A DNA stretch of 40,548 nucleotides from Treponemataceae bacterium (GCA_024402495.1 JAKSTR010000019.1:1-40548); one strand, 5' to 3'; positions 15,022 through 23,452 are shown, counted from the first letter of the stretch. Numbers and translations are program-made. The notes: generated by a model from the sequence alone, not told the origin.

Positions 15022-16533
15022 TTATTTTTCAACTGCAATTTGCACTTTGTTTGCGTTTAATTTGCGCACAATAAACGGAATTGCAATTGTTGCCGCAACG
15101 CCCAAAACCAGCGGAACAACAGGATTTTTGATAAAGCCTGCAATTATGTAGCACACAAACGAAACTGCCGCAACGGTCAGCGAATATGGCAGCTGGCTGG
15201 AAACGTGGTTTACGTGGTTGCACTGAGAACCGGCGCTTGCCATAATCGTGGTGTCGCTGATTGGCGAACAGTGGTCGCCGCAAACCGCACCAGCCATACA
15301 GGCAGAAATTGAAATAATGCGAAGCGAATCGCCTGCGTCCGGGAAAACCGCGATGCAAATTGGAATGAGAATACCGAATGTTCCCCAGCTTGTGCCGGTT
15401 GCAAATGCCAGAAATGCCGCAATTACAAAAATCAAAGCCGGCAAAAAGTTCATAAATCCGGATGCGCCGCTTTGTACCAAATCTGCAACAAATTCTTTTG
15501 CGCCCAAAGCATCGGTCATGCTTTTCAAAGTCCATGCAAGGGTCAAAATCAAAATTGCCGGCACCATTGCCTTAAAACCTTCCGGCACACATTCCATGCA
15601 AGCCTTAAACGGCAAAGTACCGCGAATGCAGTAAATAATCAAAGTAATAATCAGCGCCATAAATGCGCCCATTGTTAAACCCACGGAAGCATCGCAGTTT
15701 GCAAAGGCTTCTATAAAATTGCCGCTGGCATCGCCGCCAAAAAATCCGCCGCTGTAAATCATTCCGATTACGCAGGAAATAATCAAAACAACGATTGGCA
15801 CAATCAAATCCACAACCGTGCCGTTGCCGGTAACGCCGCTCGCTTTGCTGTCCTGCAAATCGTCGGCTTTTTGCGCCAAAGCTTCAAATTTTGCCATTGA
15901 ACCAAAATCGCATTTAAGAATAACAATAGAAAGCATCATTACGATTGTTAAAAGCGCATAAAAGTTATACGGAATTGCCTTGATGAAAAGCGCAATTCCG
16001 TTTTCACCTTCCGTTACAAAGCCCGCAACAGCCGCCGCCCACGAAGAAATTGGTGCAATAATGCAGATTGGCGCTGCGGTAGAATCGATAAGGTATGCAA
16101 GTTTTTCTTTTGAAATGCCGTGCTTGTCGGTTACGGGTTTCATTACCGAACCGACGGTAAGGCAGTTGAAATAATCGTCAATAAAAATGAAAATGCCTAA
16201 AAAAATTGTTGCAAGCTGGGCGCCAACTTTGGTTTTGATATGTTTTTTTGCCCAGTTGCCAAACGCCGCAGAACCGCCGGCTTTGTTCATTAAGGCAACC
16301 AGAATGCCCAGAATTACCAGAAAGATTAAAATGCCCACGTTGTAGGCATCTGCAAGCTGACCGATAAAGCCGTCGACAACTACATGGTCTAAAAAGCCTG
16401 AAAAAGAAGCGCCGGCGTAAAACAAGCCGCCAAGCAAAATACCAATAAAAAGCGAAGAATAAACTTCTTTGCTGATTAATGCCAGAGCAATTGCCACAAC
16501 TGCCGGCACTAAAGACCAAAATGTTCCTGTCAT
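15022..16533 (-). CDS. NhaC-family Na+/H+ antiporter-like transporter
   Basis: A 503-residue polytopic membrane protein (about 12 hydrophobic segments) of the NhaC family of the ion-transporter superfamily. Diagnostic segments are FIDDYFNCLTVGSVMKPVTD, IDSTAAPICIIAPISSWAA and GAVCGDHCSPISDTTIMAS, the last being a strongly conserved ion-path motif. The family contains Na+/H+ antiporters and also amino-acid or carboxylate antiporters (for example malate/lactate), so ion specificity is uncertain. The start is supported by GGGG about nine bases upstream. It is a single gene between its own promoter and terminator. It probably acts in sodium or pH homeostasis at the inner membrane. Confidence 0.85.
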   Translation of the reverse strand: MTGTFWSLVPAVVAIALALISKEVYSSLFIGILLGGLFYAGASFSGFLDHVVVDGFIGQLADAYNVGILIFLVILGILVALMNKAGGSAAFGNWAKKHIKTKVGAQLATIFLGIFIFIDDYFNCLTVGSVMKPVTDKHGISKEKLAYLIDSTAAPICIIAPISSWAAAVAGFVTEGENGIALFIKAIPYNFYALLTIVMMLSIVILKCDFGSMAKFEALAQKADDLQDSKASGVTGNGTVVDLIVPIVVLIISCVIGMIYSGGFFGGDASGNFIEAFANCDASVGLTMGAFMALIITLIIYCIRGTLPFKACMECVPEGFKAMVPAILILTLAWTLKSMTDALGAKEFVADLVQSGASGFMNFLPALIFVIAAFLAFATGTSWGTFGILIPICIAVFPDAGDSLRIISISACMAGAVCGDHCSPISDTTIMASAGSQCNHVNHVSSQLPYSLTVAAVSFVCYIIAGFIKNPVVPLVLGVAATIAIPFIVRKLNANKVQIAVEK

Positions 16534-16604
16534 TTTGAAAAACCCCGCAAAAAATGTTAGTTTTTTTCTGCATTTGAGCCGGTTAAAACGCCAAACACCG
16601 AAAA

Positions 16605-16634
16605 ATTGTAAAAGCCGCCTAAAAATATTGTCAT
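16605..16634 (-). promoter_or_regulatory. Promoter of the NhaC-type gene
   Basis: Minus strand ATGACA (16629-16634), 18-base spacer, TACAAT (16605-16610), giving a leader of about 70 bases. The remaining gene-free DNA from 16635 to 16828 shows nothing recognisable. Confidence 0.55.
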
Positions 16635-16831
16635 GCCGGATTCAGCCCGGCACCTGCACAACCGCATGCAGCCCCAAAACCAGGTTCAGGGCGATACAGC
16701 TGTTTTAATATTCAAGCAGTCTTTACTATTTTCTTCCAATATAATAATTTTCGCAAGGTGGTTTCGTACAGGCAGTTCCGAAATTTACAATTTTGAAGGC
16801 AACCTGAAACTTTCTGCAATTCAATTGAAAT

Positions 16832-16875
16832 AAAAAAAGCGAACCATCGCAATTATTTTGCGACAATTCGCTTTT
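16832..16875 (-). terminator. Terminator of purU
   Basis: AAAAGCGAA / TTCGCTTTT outer stem and TCGCAA / TTGCGA inner stem with A/T tracts; on the minus strand the structure is followed by seven T. Confidence 0.85.
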
Positions 16876-16931
16876 GCATTTTTATAAACGCCCTGACGTT
16901 TTGCGCCTTTTAAAAGCCCAAAACATTATAA

Positions 16932-17780
16932 TTATTCAATTACAAAAGTGCGCGACTGATAAACGAAAATTGAATGGGCAAGATAACGGCGCACAGCTTC
17001 GTACAAAACCCGGCGTTCAACGTCTTTTCCCATGCGGATAAACTCGTCAATTGAACGTGTATCGTTTACGCGGATAACATCCTGATAAATAATCGGACCC
17101 TGATCCAGATCCTGGGTTGCAAAATGTCCGGTTGCACCAATAATCTTTACGCCCTTGTTCCATGCCTGATGGTAAGGTTTTGCACCCTGAAAAGCCGGCA
17201 AAAATCCGTGGTGAATGTTGATGCAGCGGTGGTTCCATTTTTCGCAGAAATCGGCACTCATTACCTGCATATAGCGAGCCAGAACAACCAGTTCAATATT
17301 GTACTGGGCAAGAATTTCGTTCAGGTCAGCTTCGTATTCTGCCTTGCCTTTTTTGGTATCAACCTGAAAGAAAGGAATATGGAAAGAAGTTGCAACGTGA
17401 GCCAAATCCGGGTGGTTGGAAATAATTACAGGAATTTCACAGTCAAGCTCGCCGTCGGCGTATTTAAGAAGAAGCTCGTAAAGACAGTGGCTGGTTTTAG
17501 AAACCAAAATTGCCACGCGCTTCTTTTTAGACATGTCAAATACGTTCCAGGTAAGTTTATATTGTTCTTCCAATTTGGTAAAACTTTTTTTAAAAGCTTC
17601 CAAATCGAAACTGTCGGTTGCTTCAAATTTAATCCGGCAAAAAAACATGTTTATGTCGGTTGCAGTGTGCTGGGCAAGGTTCAAAATGTTGCAGCCGTTT
17701 TGTGCCAAACAGCCGGTAACCGCGGCAATAATACTGCTTTGGTCTGCACAGGAAATTGTTAATACATAAGTCGAATTCAT
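16932..17780 (-). CDS. purU: Formyltetrahydrofolate deformylase
   Basis: A 282-residue cytoplasmic enzyme that hydrolyses 10-formyl-THF to THF and formate, balancing the one-carbon pool and supplying formate. An N-terminal ACT domain (about 1-85, STYVLTISCADQSSIIAAVTGCLAQ) precedes the formyltransferase fold with INIHHGFLPAF, GAKPYHQAW, KIIGATGHF and LDQGPII, containing the catalytic Asn, His and Asp of the family. Length equals that of E. coli PurU. No Shine-Dalgarno precedes the ATG at 17780; instead a promoter -10 box ends 8 bases upstream, so the mRNA is probably leaderless. In-frame codons further upstream lie in the terminator of the previous operon. It stands alone. Confidence 0.93.
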   Translation of the reverse strand: MNSTYVLTISCADQSSIIAAVTGCLAQNGCNILNLAQHTATDINMFFCRIKFEATDSFDLEAFKKSFTKLEEQYKLTWNVFDMSKKKRVAILVSKTSHCLYELLLKYADGELDCEIPVIISNHPDLAHVATSFHIPFFQVDTKKGKAEYEADLNEILAQYNIELVVLARYMQVMSADFCEKWNHRCINIHHGFLPAFQGAKPYHQAWNKGVKIIGATGHFATQDLDQGPIIYQDVIRVNDTRSIDEFIRMGKDVERRVLYEAVRRYLAHSIFVYQSRTFVIE

Positions 17781-17788
17781 AATGCTGC

Positions 17789-17818
17789 ATTTTACCACAA
17801 AGCAAGCGTACTGTTCAA
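17789..17818 (-). promoter_or_regulatory. Promoter of purU, leaderless geometry
   Basis: Minus strand TTGAAC (17813-17818), 18-base spacer, TAAAAT (17789-17794) preceded by TGG (extended -10). The ATG begins 8 bases after the -10 box, placing the transcription start at or next to it. Confidence 0.65.
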
Positions 17819-17835
17819 CAAATGCGCAGACCCAT

Positions 17836-17869
17836 AAAAAAAGCATCTCCAAAATATTTTTAGAGATGC
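17836..17869 (-). terminator. Terminator of the lipase/GH10/cysK/lipoprotein operon
   Basis: GCATCTC / GAGATGC stem with A/T-rich inner pairs; on the minus strand followed by a run of T (A-run 17836-17842). Confidence 0.85.
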
Positions 17870-17893
17870 CCCTGATACTGCGCCGCAAACAAA

Positions 17894-18064
17894 TTATTTA
17901 TTGCGTTTGCCGTATACTATGTTTAAGGTTTTGCTGACATTATTTGCATTGCCGGCATTAGCTGCGGCGGCGTTTTTTGCAGCAGCTGGCGTACAGCCCG
18001 GAAAAAATACCGCAAAACTGCAAACAGCCGCAAATAAGGCAATGCTTGCCAAAATCTTTTTCAT
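17894..18064 (-). CDS. 56-residue putative lipoprotein
   Basis: A short gene between cysK and the operon terminator. It encodes a signal peptide (MKKILASIALFAAVCSFAVF) ending in FPGC, with Cys24 as the likely lipidation site in the relaxed spirochaetal style, then an Ala/Asn-rich tail and a basic end (YGKRNK). An AGGAAAG lies about ten bases before the ATG. It starts 33 bases after the cysK stop, consistent with co-transcription. I know no family; a small Ala/Asn-rich lipoprotein is low complexity. A reading frame on the other strand over the same DNA has no Shine-Dalgarno and is not supported. Confidence 0.6.
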   Translation of the reverse strand: MKKILASIALFAAVCSFAVFFPGCTPAAAKNAAAANAGNANNVSKTLNIVYGKRNK

Positions 18065-18097
18065 TTTATTTACTTTCCTCTTTTTGCATTTGAACTT

Positions 18098-19039
18098 TTA
18101 AAATTCTAAATCTTCGTTAAAAAGCGGCGTACTGAAATAGCGTTCGGCGGTGTCCGGCAAAACAGTTACAACGGTTTTACCTTTACCCAGCTTTCTTGCC
18201 AGTTCCAAAGCGGCGGCAACATTTGTTCCGCTGCTGATGCCGCACATAATGCCTTCCTTGCGTGCCAAATCACGGGAAGTTTTTATGGCTTCGGCATCGG
18301 TAACAATATAAATATCGTCGTAAATATCCTGATTCAGGTTTTCCGGGATTAAACCGTCGCCGATACCCATTTGCAGATGGGTACCAACCGTACCGCCGGC
18401 AAGAATGGCGGCATTTTCCGGTTCAACAGCCCAAATTGTAATGTCAGGATTTGCTTGTTTTAGCACTTCGCCAATGCCTGTTATTGTGCCGCCAGTACCA
18501 ATGCCGCTGCAAAAACCGTCTATCGGGCAGTCTACCGCGGCTAAAATTTCTTCGGCGGTATGGTCGCGGTGCACCTGCGGATTTGCAGGGTTTTCAAACT
18601 GCTGCGGAATGAACACGTTAGGATTTTCGTGCTGCATGCAAAAAGCGGTGTTTATGCATTCTTCAATGCAGGCGCCAATATCGCCCGCATCGTGAATAAG
18701 CTTAACTTCTGCACCATAATGCTTTACAAGCTTGCGCCGTTCTTCGCTTACAGAATCGGGCATGATGATAATCGTGCGGTAACCGCGCACCGCGCCGATA
18801 AGCGCAAGCCCGATTCCCTGATTTCCGCTTGTCGGTTCAACTATAACCGTATTTTTGTTGATTAAACCTTTTTTTTCGGCATCTAAAATCATGTTGTAGG
18901 CGGTGCGTGTTTTAATAGAACCGCCTACGTTCAAGCCTTCAAACTTAACAAGTACACGTGCCATGTCAGGCGTACACAAACGCTGTAACTTAATAAGGGG
19001 CGTATTGCCCATTGCATCCAAAACTGTATCGTATATCAT
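18098..19039 (-). CDS. cysK: Cysteine synthase family PLP enzyme
   Basis: A 313-residue fold-type II PLP enzyme, closest by eye to O-acetylserine sulfhydrylase, which makes cysteine from O-acetylserine and sulfide. Seen: MGNTPLIKL at the N-terminus, PLP-lysine in GGSIKTRTA, substrate loop PTSGNQGIGLA, phosphate-binding GTGGTITG and GISSGTNVAAAL near the C-terminus. Two departures from typical CysK: the lysine motif is SIKTR instead of SVKDR, and the asparagine loop is TSGNQG instead of TSGNTG. This could mean a related beta-replacement or cysteine-lyase enzyme. Its ATG overlaps the stop of the GH10-like gene (ATGA), so it is translationally coupled to it, an unusual partnership. No cysE is nearby. 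Confidence 0.8.
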   Translation of the reverse strand: MIYDTVLDAMGNTPLIKLQRLCTPDMARVLVKFEGLNVGGSIKTRTAYNMILDAEKKGLINKNTVIVEPTSGNQGIGLALIGAVRGYRTIIIMPDSVSEERRKLVKHYGAEVKLIHDAGDIGACIEECINTAFCMQHENPNVFIPQQFENPANPQVHRDHTAEEILAAVDCPIDGFCSGIGTGGTITGIGEVLKQANPDITIWAVEPENAAILAGGTVGTHLQMGIGDGLIPENLNQDIYDDIYIVTDAEAIKTSRDLARKEGIMCGISSGTNVAAALELARKLGKGKTVVTVLPDTAERYFSTPLFNEDLEF

Positions 19040-20214
19040 TTTGCAAAATCTTCTGCTGCTTTTATAACATTATAAAAGGCTTCGTTGCAAGAATAATCAT
19101 TTTCAAAAAGCGGATTTTCGCACAAATCGACAAACTGCTGTTTGGGTTCTCTTTTAAAGCCCCGGAAAGAGATGCCGTAAATATACGGACTGTTTTGCAG
19201 GCACTTTGTCAAAAAATTGTAATAGCTTTCGCAAATTGCACGCTCATTTTCCCGTCCTTCAACGCCGTCAAAATCAAGGTTCTGCAAAAAAACCTTCAGG
19301 TCTTTTCCGGCAAGGGTTTTAATTGAAGAAAAAAACGGCTCATATTCCGGCCAGTCAACGGCGAGATGAGAAGTAACGCCAATCTGGTCAATTTTTCCGC
19401 CGGCGGCGCGTATTTTTTCTACAAGCCCTATAACTGCGTTCAGCTTTTTGGGCAAGTCCAGCGAATAATCGCAGTAGCACAGTTCAAAAAGGTCTCCGGC
19501 ATATCTGGTTGCATAAACAAACGCGTTTACCGCAAAACTTTCATCGCCGTAAAGCCGCGCCCACATACTGCTTGCGCCGCTTCGCAAAGTACCGTCGTCG
19601 CTAAAAACTTCGCTGATAACGTCAATTGAACTTACAACATTCCGCGATTTGCTCCAGCGATCCTGCCAGTTTATGACATATTCAATTATGGTGCGAATGT
19701 ACCATTCAAGCCGCGCATTCATTTCTGCCGTGCTGACCAGAGGTTTTGACGTATCGTAATCTTCGTAAAAAAAATAAGCCGGCGTAGTGTTCTGGTTAAT
19801 CAGCAGGTGCAGGCGCACGTCAATCTGGGTGTCGCGGGCATCCTGCAAAAAGCCAAAAAGCGCAGACATACTGATAATATCCGGCACTTTGTAGTTTTTG
19901 CCGTCGCTGGCGATAAAAGTTTTAAACCGAAGCGGCGTTTCGGGCAGAATGCTTTTAATGCTTACGCTGCTGCCGCTAGTAATTTCGCTGTAATGGCGGC
20001 GAAAAACCATAACGGTCTGTTTGTCGTTCAGTTCTGCCTGCGTAGCACTAAGCCCGATGCTTTGTATGTACGGCCAGTAACTTTGGTAAATTGAAGGCGT
20101 GCGTTCAGAAGCGAGCGCCAACTTACCCTTTTCAATTAAAGGTTTATTTGATTTTGCCAAAACCGGGAAAGCTAAAAGCAGCAGAAAACCGGCAGAAATT
20201 AAAAATCTTTTCAT
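19036..20214 (-). CDS. Secreted GH10-like protein lacking the nucleophile
   Basis: A 392-residue exported protein. The signal peptide (residues 1-20) ends VLAKS. The rest follows the glycoside hydrolase family 10 order: RLHLLINQNTTPAYFF (135-149, the H-x-L-x...TP-x-x-FF segment of xylanases), IDVISEVFSDDGTLR (197-211) where Glu202 matches the acid/base, a long helix region with AFVYATRY and LFELCYCDYS (matching LFYNDYN), and GGKIDQIGVTSHL (272-284). At the strand-7 nucleophile position the usual TELD reads QNLD (311-314), so the catalytic Glu is Asn312. It is probably a carbohydrate-binding or otherwise repurposed pseudoenzyme in the periplasm. A GGAAG precedes the ATG at 20214. It is followed by cysK with a 4-base overlap. 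Confidence 0.65.
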   Translation of the reverse strand: MKRFLISAGFLLLLAFPVLAKSNKPLIEKGKLALASERTPSIYQSYWPYIQSIGLSATQAELNDKQTVMVFRRHYSEITSGSSVSIKSILPETPLRFKTFIASDGKNYKVPDIISMSALFGFLQDARDTQIDVRLHLLINQNTTPAYFFYEDYDTSKPLVSTAEMNARLEWYIRTIIEYVINWQDRWSKSRNVVSSIDVISEVFSDDGTLRSGASSMWARLYGDESFAVNAFVYATRYAGDLFELCYCDYSLDLPKKLNAVIGLVEKIRAAGGKIDQIGVTSHLAVDWPEYEPFFSSIKTLAGKDLKVFLQNLDFDGVEGRENERAICESYYNFLTKCLQNSPYIYGISFRGFKREPKQQFVDLCENPLFENDYSCNEAFYNVIKAAEDFAK

Positions 20215-20225
20215 TTTTCTTCCTT

Positions 20226-20243
20226 TATATATGCACATATATA
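20226..20243. promoter_or_regulatory. 18-bp palindrome before the GH10-like gene
   Basis: TATATATG-CA-CATATATA, immediately upstream of the Shine-Dalgarno of the GH10-like gene. It could be an operator (PadR-type sites have ATGT/ACAT arms) or an A/T-rich promoter element. Confidence 0.35.
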
Positions 20244-20293
20244 CGCGAAAATTTGGTATTTTTCATCATTGCGCAAAAATACGGCAAAAGCCG

Positions 20294-21454
20294 CTAGCGT
20301 TTTTGCGTTAGAGATTCAATTATAATGTCCAGAACTTTTTTTACGTTTGCCTGAGTTTCTTTACCGGCATTTGCGTATTCGTTGGCAACGGCGGCGGCAA
20401 ATTTTATTTTGTTCGCATTCAAATCCTGCACCGTATGCAAGCCTGCGTCGTTGGCGGCATTAAAAATAATATTTACAATTTCTTCAATCTGCTCGTCGCT
20501 AAGTTCCATAAGCACATTCTGAATTGTGTTGTCCGTAACCTGGCTGAACCGCGAAACGTCGTCAATCTGAACAAAATGGCAGGGTTCAATATGCCATTTG
20601 TACGCGTCGTGCTGAAAAAACAATTCATCGTCGCTGGCAACGACAAAATAGTTTTTGGTACTGCGCAAAAGCATGCCTATAATGGAAGATTCCGGCACAA
20701 AAGTATAAGTTTTCCAGCTTATGTTCCGGGCTTTTTCTACCATGTCCGGGTTGGCGGCAAAACCGGGACCGTCAAAATTCCATACTGAAACTATGCGCTT
20801 TTCCATTTCTTCGGTTTGGTTTGCGGCGGCGTAAACGGCAAGATTGCCGCCTTTAGAGTGACCGCCGATATAAAAACTGCCTTCAAGGTTTTTCATGCAG
20901 CCTGTCAAATATTCCGCGGCTTCTATCTGCGAAGGCACCTGAACTTTTGTTGCCATATCGAAATCTTCTTTCCAGCCTATCAGGGTGCTGTCTGTGCCGC
21001 GGTAAGCGACATAATGCAAAGCTGGCGTAAGGGTAAAAACCACCGCCGAAAATTGTTTGGTACTTTCAAGTTCTATGCTGTTTACGTAATTGCTTAATTT
21101 TACATCGCCAAAGCGTCTGGTATGCGCCGCCTGTTCCAAGGTCTGCATGCAGTTCTGCCAGATACCCCAGTCTTTATCCGGGTTGCTGTAACGGTTTTCG
21201 GCGGCAAAATAGCGGTGCGCGGCTTCGTGCAGAGAAATTTCACCGTCATTCGGTATAACGCCGTCAAAATCCACATAGGAAAGCAGCGCAAAAATAACGC
21301 TGTCAAGCTCGTTCAGTGGAACTTCTTCAAAGGTCAAATCGCCGCGCCACGCAATGTATTCAAAAAGCGTGTATTTTTTATTTTGCTGGCTTTCTTTGGC
21401 AAAAACCGCCAGTGTCATTAACAAAAAGACCAGTATAGCCCATGTTTTTTTCAT
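20294..21454 (-). CDS. Secreted DUF2974 (Mbeg1-like) lipase-fold protein
   Basis: A 386-residue protein of the Mbeg1-like/DUF2974 alpha/beta-hydrolase family. The N-terminal signal peptide (MKKTWAILVFLLMTLAVFA) sends it across the membrane, whereas many relatives are cytoplasmic. The nucleophile elbow GHSKGGN is at about 192-198 in SFYIGGHSKGGNLAVYAAA, preceded by the oxyanion-side segment YVAYRGTDSTLIGWKEDF. A C-terminal helix-rich part ends in lysines. GAGGTGAAGA precedes the ATG. It is first in an operon with the GH10-like gene, cysK and a small lipoprotein. Substrate unknown; esterase activity on lipids or acylated sugars is plausible. Confidence 0.8.
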   Translation of the reverse strand: MKKTWAILVFLLMTLAVFAKESQQNKKYTLFEYIAWRGDLTFEEVPLNELDSVIFALLSYVDFDGVIPNDGEISLHEAAHRYFAAENRYSNPDKDWGIWQNCMQTLEQAAHTRRFGDVKLSNYVNSIELESTKQFSAVVFTLTPALHYVAYRGTDSTLIGWKEDFDMATKVQVPSQIEAAEYLTGCMKNLEGSFYIGGHSKGGNLAVYAAANQTEEMEKRIVSVWNFDGPGFAANPDMVEKARNISWKTYTFVPESSIIGMLLRSTKNYFVVASDDELFFQHDAYKWHIEPCHFVQIDDVSRFSQVTDNTIQNVLMELSDEQIEEIVNIIFNAANDAGLHTVQDLNANKIKFAAAVANEYANAGKETQANVKKVLDIIIESLTQKR

Positions 21455-21613
21455 TCTTCACCTCGCGTGTTAATTTTATGTTAATTATGTAAAATTTGAA
21501 AGGAGAAAAGCGCCTTTTGATTATTAAACAGGCGGAAACAATGTAAAATTACAGGAGATTTAGTAACTGACCATTAACGGTAAATAGAGGATGCGGAAAA
21601 ATGCTTGGTCTTT

Positions 21614-23188
21614 TTACAGGGTTTTCCAGCCGAGCATGCCTTTGCCTTCGCTTGAGAATACGGCACAGACTTTTATCATTTTCTTGCCGCTTACTGCAAA
21701 GCGTGCGCTGTAGTCGTTTTCATCTATCTGCTGCAAGCCCTGCTGTGCCACTTCTTCAAATCCGCGGCATTTGTCCATTTTCAGTTCTATAATAAATACG
21801 CTGTCGTCTGTGGTAAGTATTATGTCGCTGCGGCCGCAGACAGACTGAAGTTCGCTTACCACGCTAAAACCTGTCATGCGGAACATAAGGTGCGTTACGG
21901 ATTCGTAGTAGTTTTCGCACATATCTTTTTTTACGATTGTCGGCAGGTCTGCTATGGCGGCTTTTATTATGCCAAGCATACGGTCTATGTCTTTATTGCG
22001 GATTGCAGTTTTTAGATTAGATATTTCAAGTCCCATATCATCATCTGGAACTTTTACAAATTTTCTGAGCAGTACCTCCAGAAAGCCTTTTTCAACCTCC
22101 CTGTTCGGGAAGTCCAGTGTATAAAGCCTCTCTTCTTCTTCAAAATCCTTTATCGTCAAATAGCCGCTCTGATATATTACAGGGAGCATGTTCTTACTGT
22201 CAGGATCATAATTTGTAAACTGATTCTCTGTTGCCTTTCTTCCGTTTATTACGGTAGAGAGTATCATCGGCTGGTTCTGAAGTGTCTTTATAAGAAATGT
22301 AGGTGTTGCAGTCTCAAACCAGTATGAACCGAAGTCCTTAAAATAAAAGCACTTAAGAATACAGAACGGATTATATACACCCTCTACATCATGGCTGAAA
22401 TGATAGCCGTCATACATCAGGGCAAGCTTTGCCATTGTTGCTTCATAGCTAATTTTTCTTTTTTGAGAAAGGGCTTCTATTTCGGGCTTAAAATACTTTT
22501 CCAGTTCACTTTCGGCAATGCCGCAGATAGAAGAATATTCCTCGCCTAGCGATATGTCATTCAGCTGGTTCAGTCCGCTGAAAATGTTTACATGCGACAC
22601 CTTTGTAATGCCTGTAATAAACAAAAACTTGATATACTGGTCACAGTCTTTAAGAGGGCTGTAGAATGCTCGCAGAATTTGCCTGTTTTGCTCTTCAAAG
22701 TCGGTATAAAGTGCATCAAGTATCGGCTTGTCGTATTCATCTATAAGGACAACAGACTGCTTGCCTGTGATATTTTTTATATGTATCAGCAGGTTTTTAA
22801 GACGAACAGAAAAATCTTCAGACTGCTTATTGAACTGAAATTTATTTTCATAGAATTTTAAAATATCTTCTATTGTCGCGTTAAGTTTTTCTGTTGTTTC
22901 ATAACTGTTGCTGCCAAAACTAATCTTCAGCACAGGATATTCTGTCCAGTCCTGCTCCAGCTGTTCCAGTGCAAGACCTGCAAACAGTTCCTTCTTGCCT
23001 AAAAAATAGGCTTCCATTGCAGAAAGCAAAAGACTTTTACCAAACCGGCGCGGACGGCTTAAAAAATATGGCTTCCCTTCCGTTGCAAGCTTGTATACCA
23101 AGTCTGTCTTGTCTACATAAATACAGCCGCGTTTGCGTAAGTCTTCAAAATCCTGTATGCCTATCGGTAAAAGTCGCTTTCCGTTCAT
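21614..23188 (-). CDS. AAA-ATPase-like protein with C-terminal PD-(D/E)XK nuclease domain
   Basis: A 524-residue protein of the multi-copy family common in gut spirochaetes and Bacteroidetes. The N-terminus LLPIGIQDFEDLRKRGCIYVDKT is the family signature; a Walker A-like RRFGKSLLLS and Walker B-like VVLIDEYDKPIL define the AAA-ATPase_like domain (about 1-280). The C-terminus has GRSDIIL followed by VFIIELKMDK, the D...ExK core of the PD-(D/E)XK fold (PDDEXK_9). Function is unproven; mobile-element or defence roles have been suggested for relatives. The start at 23188 matches family length; in-frame codons upstream (ATG 23197 and 23212, TTG 23239) also lack a Shine-Dalgarno. An extended -10 box ends 7 bases before 23188. 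Codon use is less biased than in neighbouring genes. Confidence 0.8.
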   Translation of the reverse strand: MNGKRLLPIGIQDFEDLRKRGCIYVDKTDLVYKLATEGKPYFLSRPRRFGKSLLLSAMEAYFLGKKELFAGLALEQLEQDWTEYPVLKISFGSNSYETTEKLNATIEDILKFYENKFQFNKQSEDFSVRLKNLLIHIKNITGKQSVVLIDEYDKPILDALYTDFEEQNRQILRAFYSPLKDCDQYIKFLFITGITKVSHVNIFSGLNQLNDISLGEEYSSICGIAESELEKYFKPEIEALSQKRKISYEATMAKLALMYDGYHFSHDVEGVYNPFCILKCFYFKDFGSYWFETATPTFLIKTLQNQPMILSTVINGRKATENQFTNYDPDSKNMLPVIYQSGYLTIKDFEEEERLYTLDFPNREVEKGFLEVLLRKFVKVPDDDMGLEISNLKTAIRNKDIDRMLGIIKAAIADLPTIVKKDMCENYYESVTHLMFRMTGFSVVSELQSVCGRSDIILTTDDSVFIIELKMDKCRGFEEVAQQGLQQIDENDYSARFAVSGKKMIKVCAVFSSEGKGMLGWKTL

Positions 23189-23195
23189 ATTCTGC

Positions 23196-23204
23196 ATTAT
23201 AGCA
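23196..23204 (-). promoter_or_regulatory. Extended -10 promoter, leaderless geometry
   Basis: Minus strand TGCTATAAT (TGn plus consensus TATAAT) ending 7 bases before the ATG at 23188. The -35 region is poor, as expected for extended -10 promoters. Confidence 0.5.
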
Positions 23205-23423
23205 TATTTCATTTTTGTAGAACAGTTTATACGGAACAAAGAGTTTACAGTTCCATTGCCTTTACGATAACATAACCGGTCAATATGGTTTTAGGCGTTT
23301 TAAGCTCGCCTTCCCCATTCATCCAAAAAGTTTTAACAAGTATGCAGTACCGGCGGGCAAAAAACGTAAAAAGTACAAGCCGCCACAGACAGAGAAAAAA
23401 TAGAGAATTTTTTATCGTTTTTT

Positions 23424-23452
23424 TTGCCGTTTTTAAAATGTCGTGCTAATAT
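23424..23452 (+). promoter_or_regulatory. Promoter of the iron alcohol dehydrogenase gene
   Basis: TTGCCG (23424-23429), 17-base spacer, TAATAT (23447-23452). Confidence 0.65.

Noticed and set aside
17901-18101. Plus-strand frame with a signal-peptide-like start (MFKVLLTLFALPALAAAAFF)
   Set aside because: The opposite strand carries a better supported lipoprotein gene with ribosome binding site, operon position and terminator; the Ala-rich look arises from the antisense of Ala/Asn codons.
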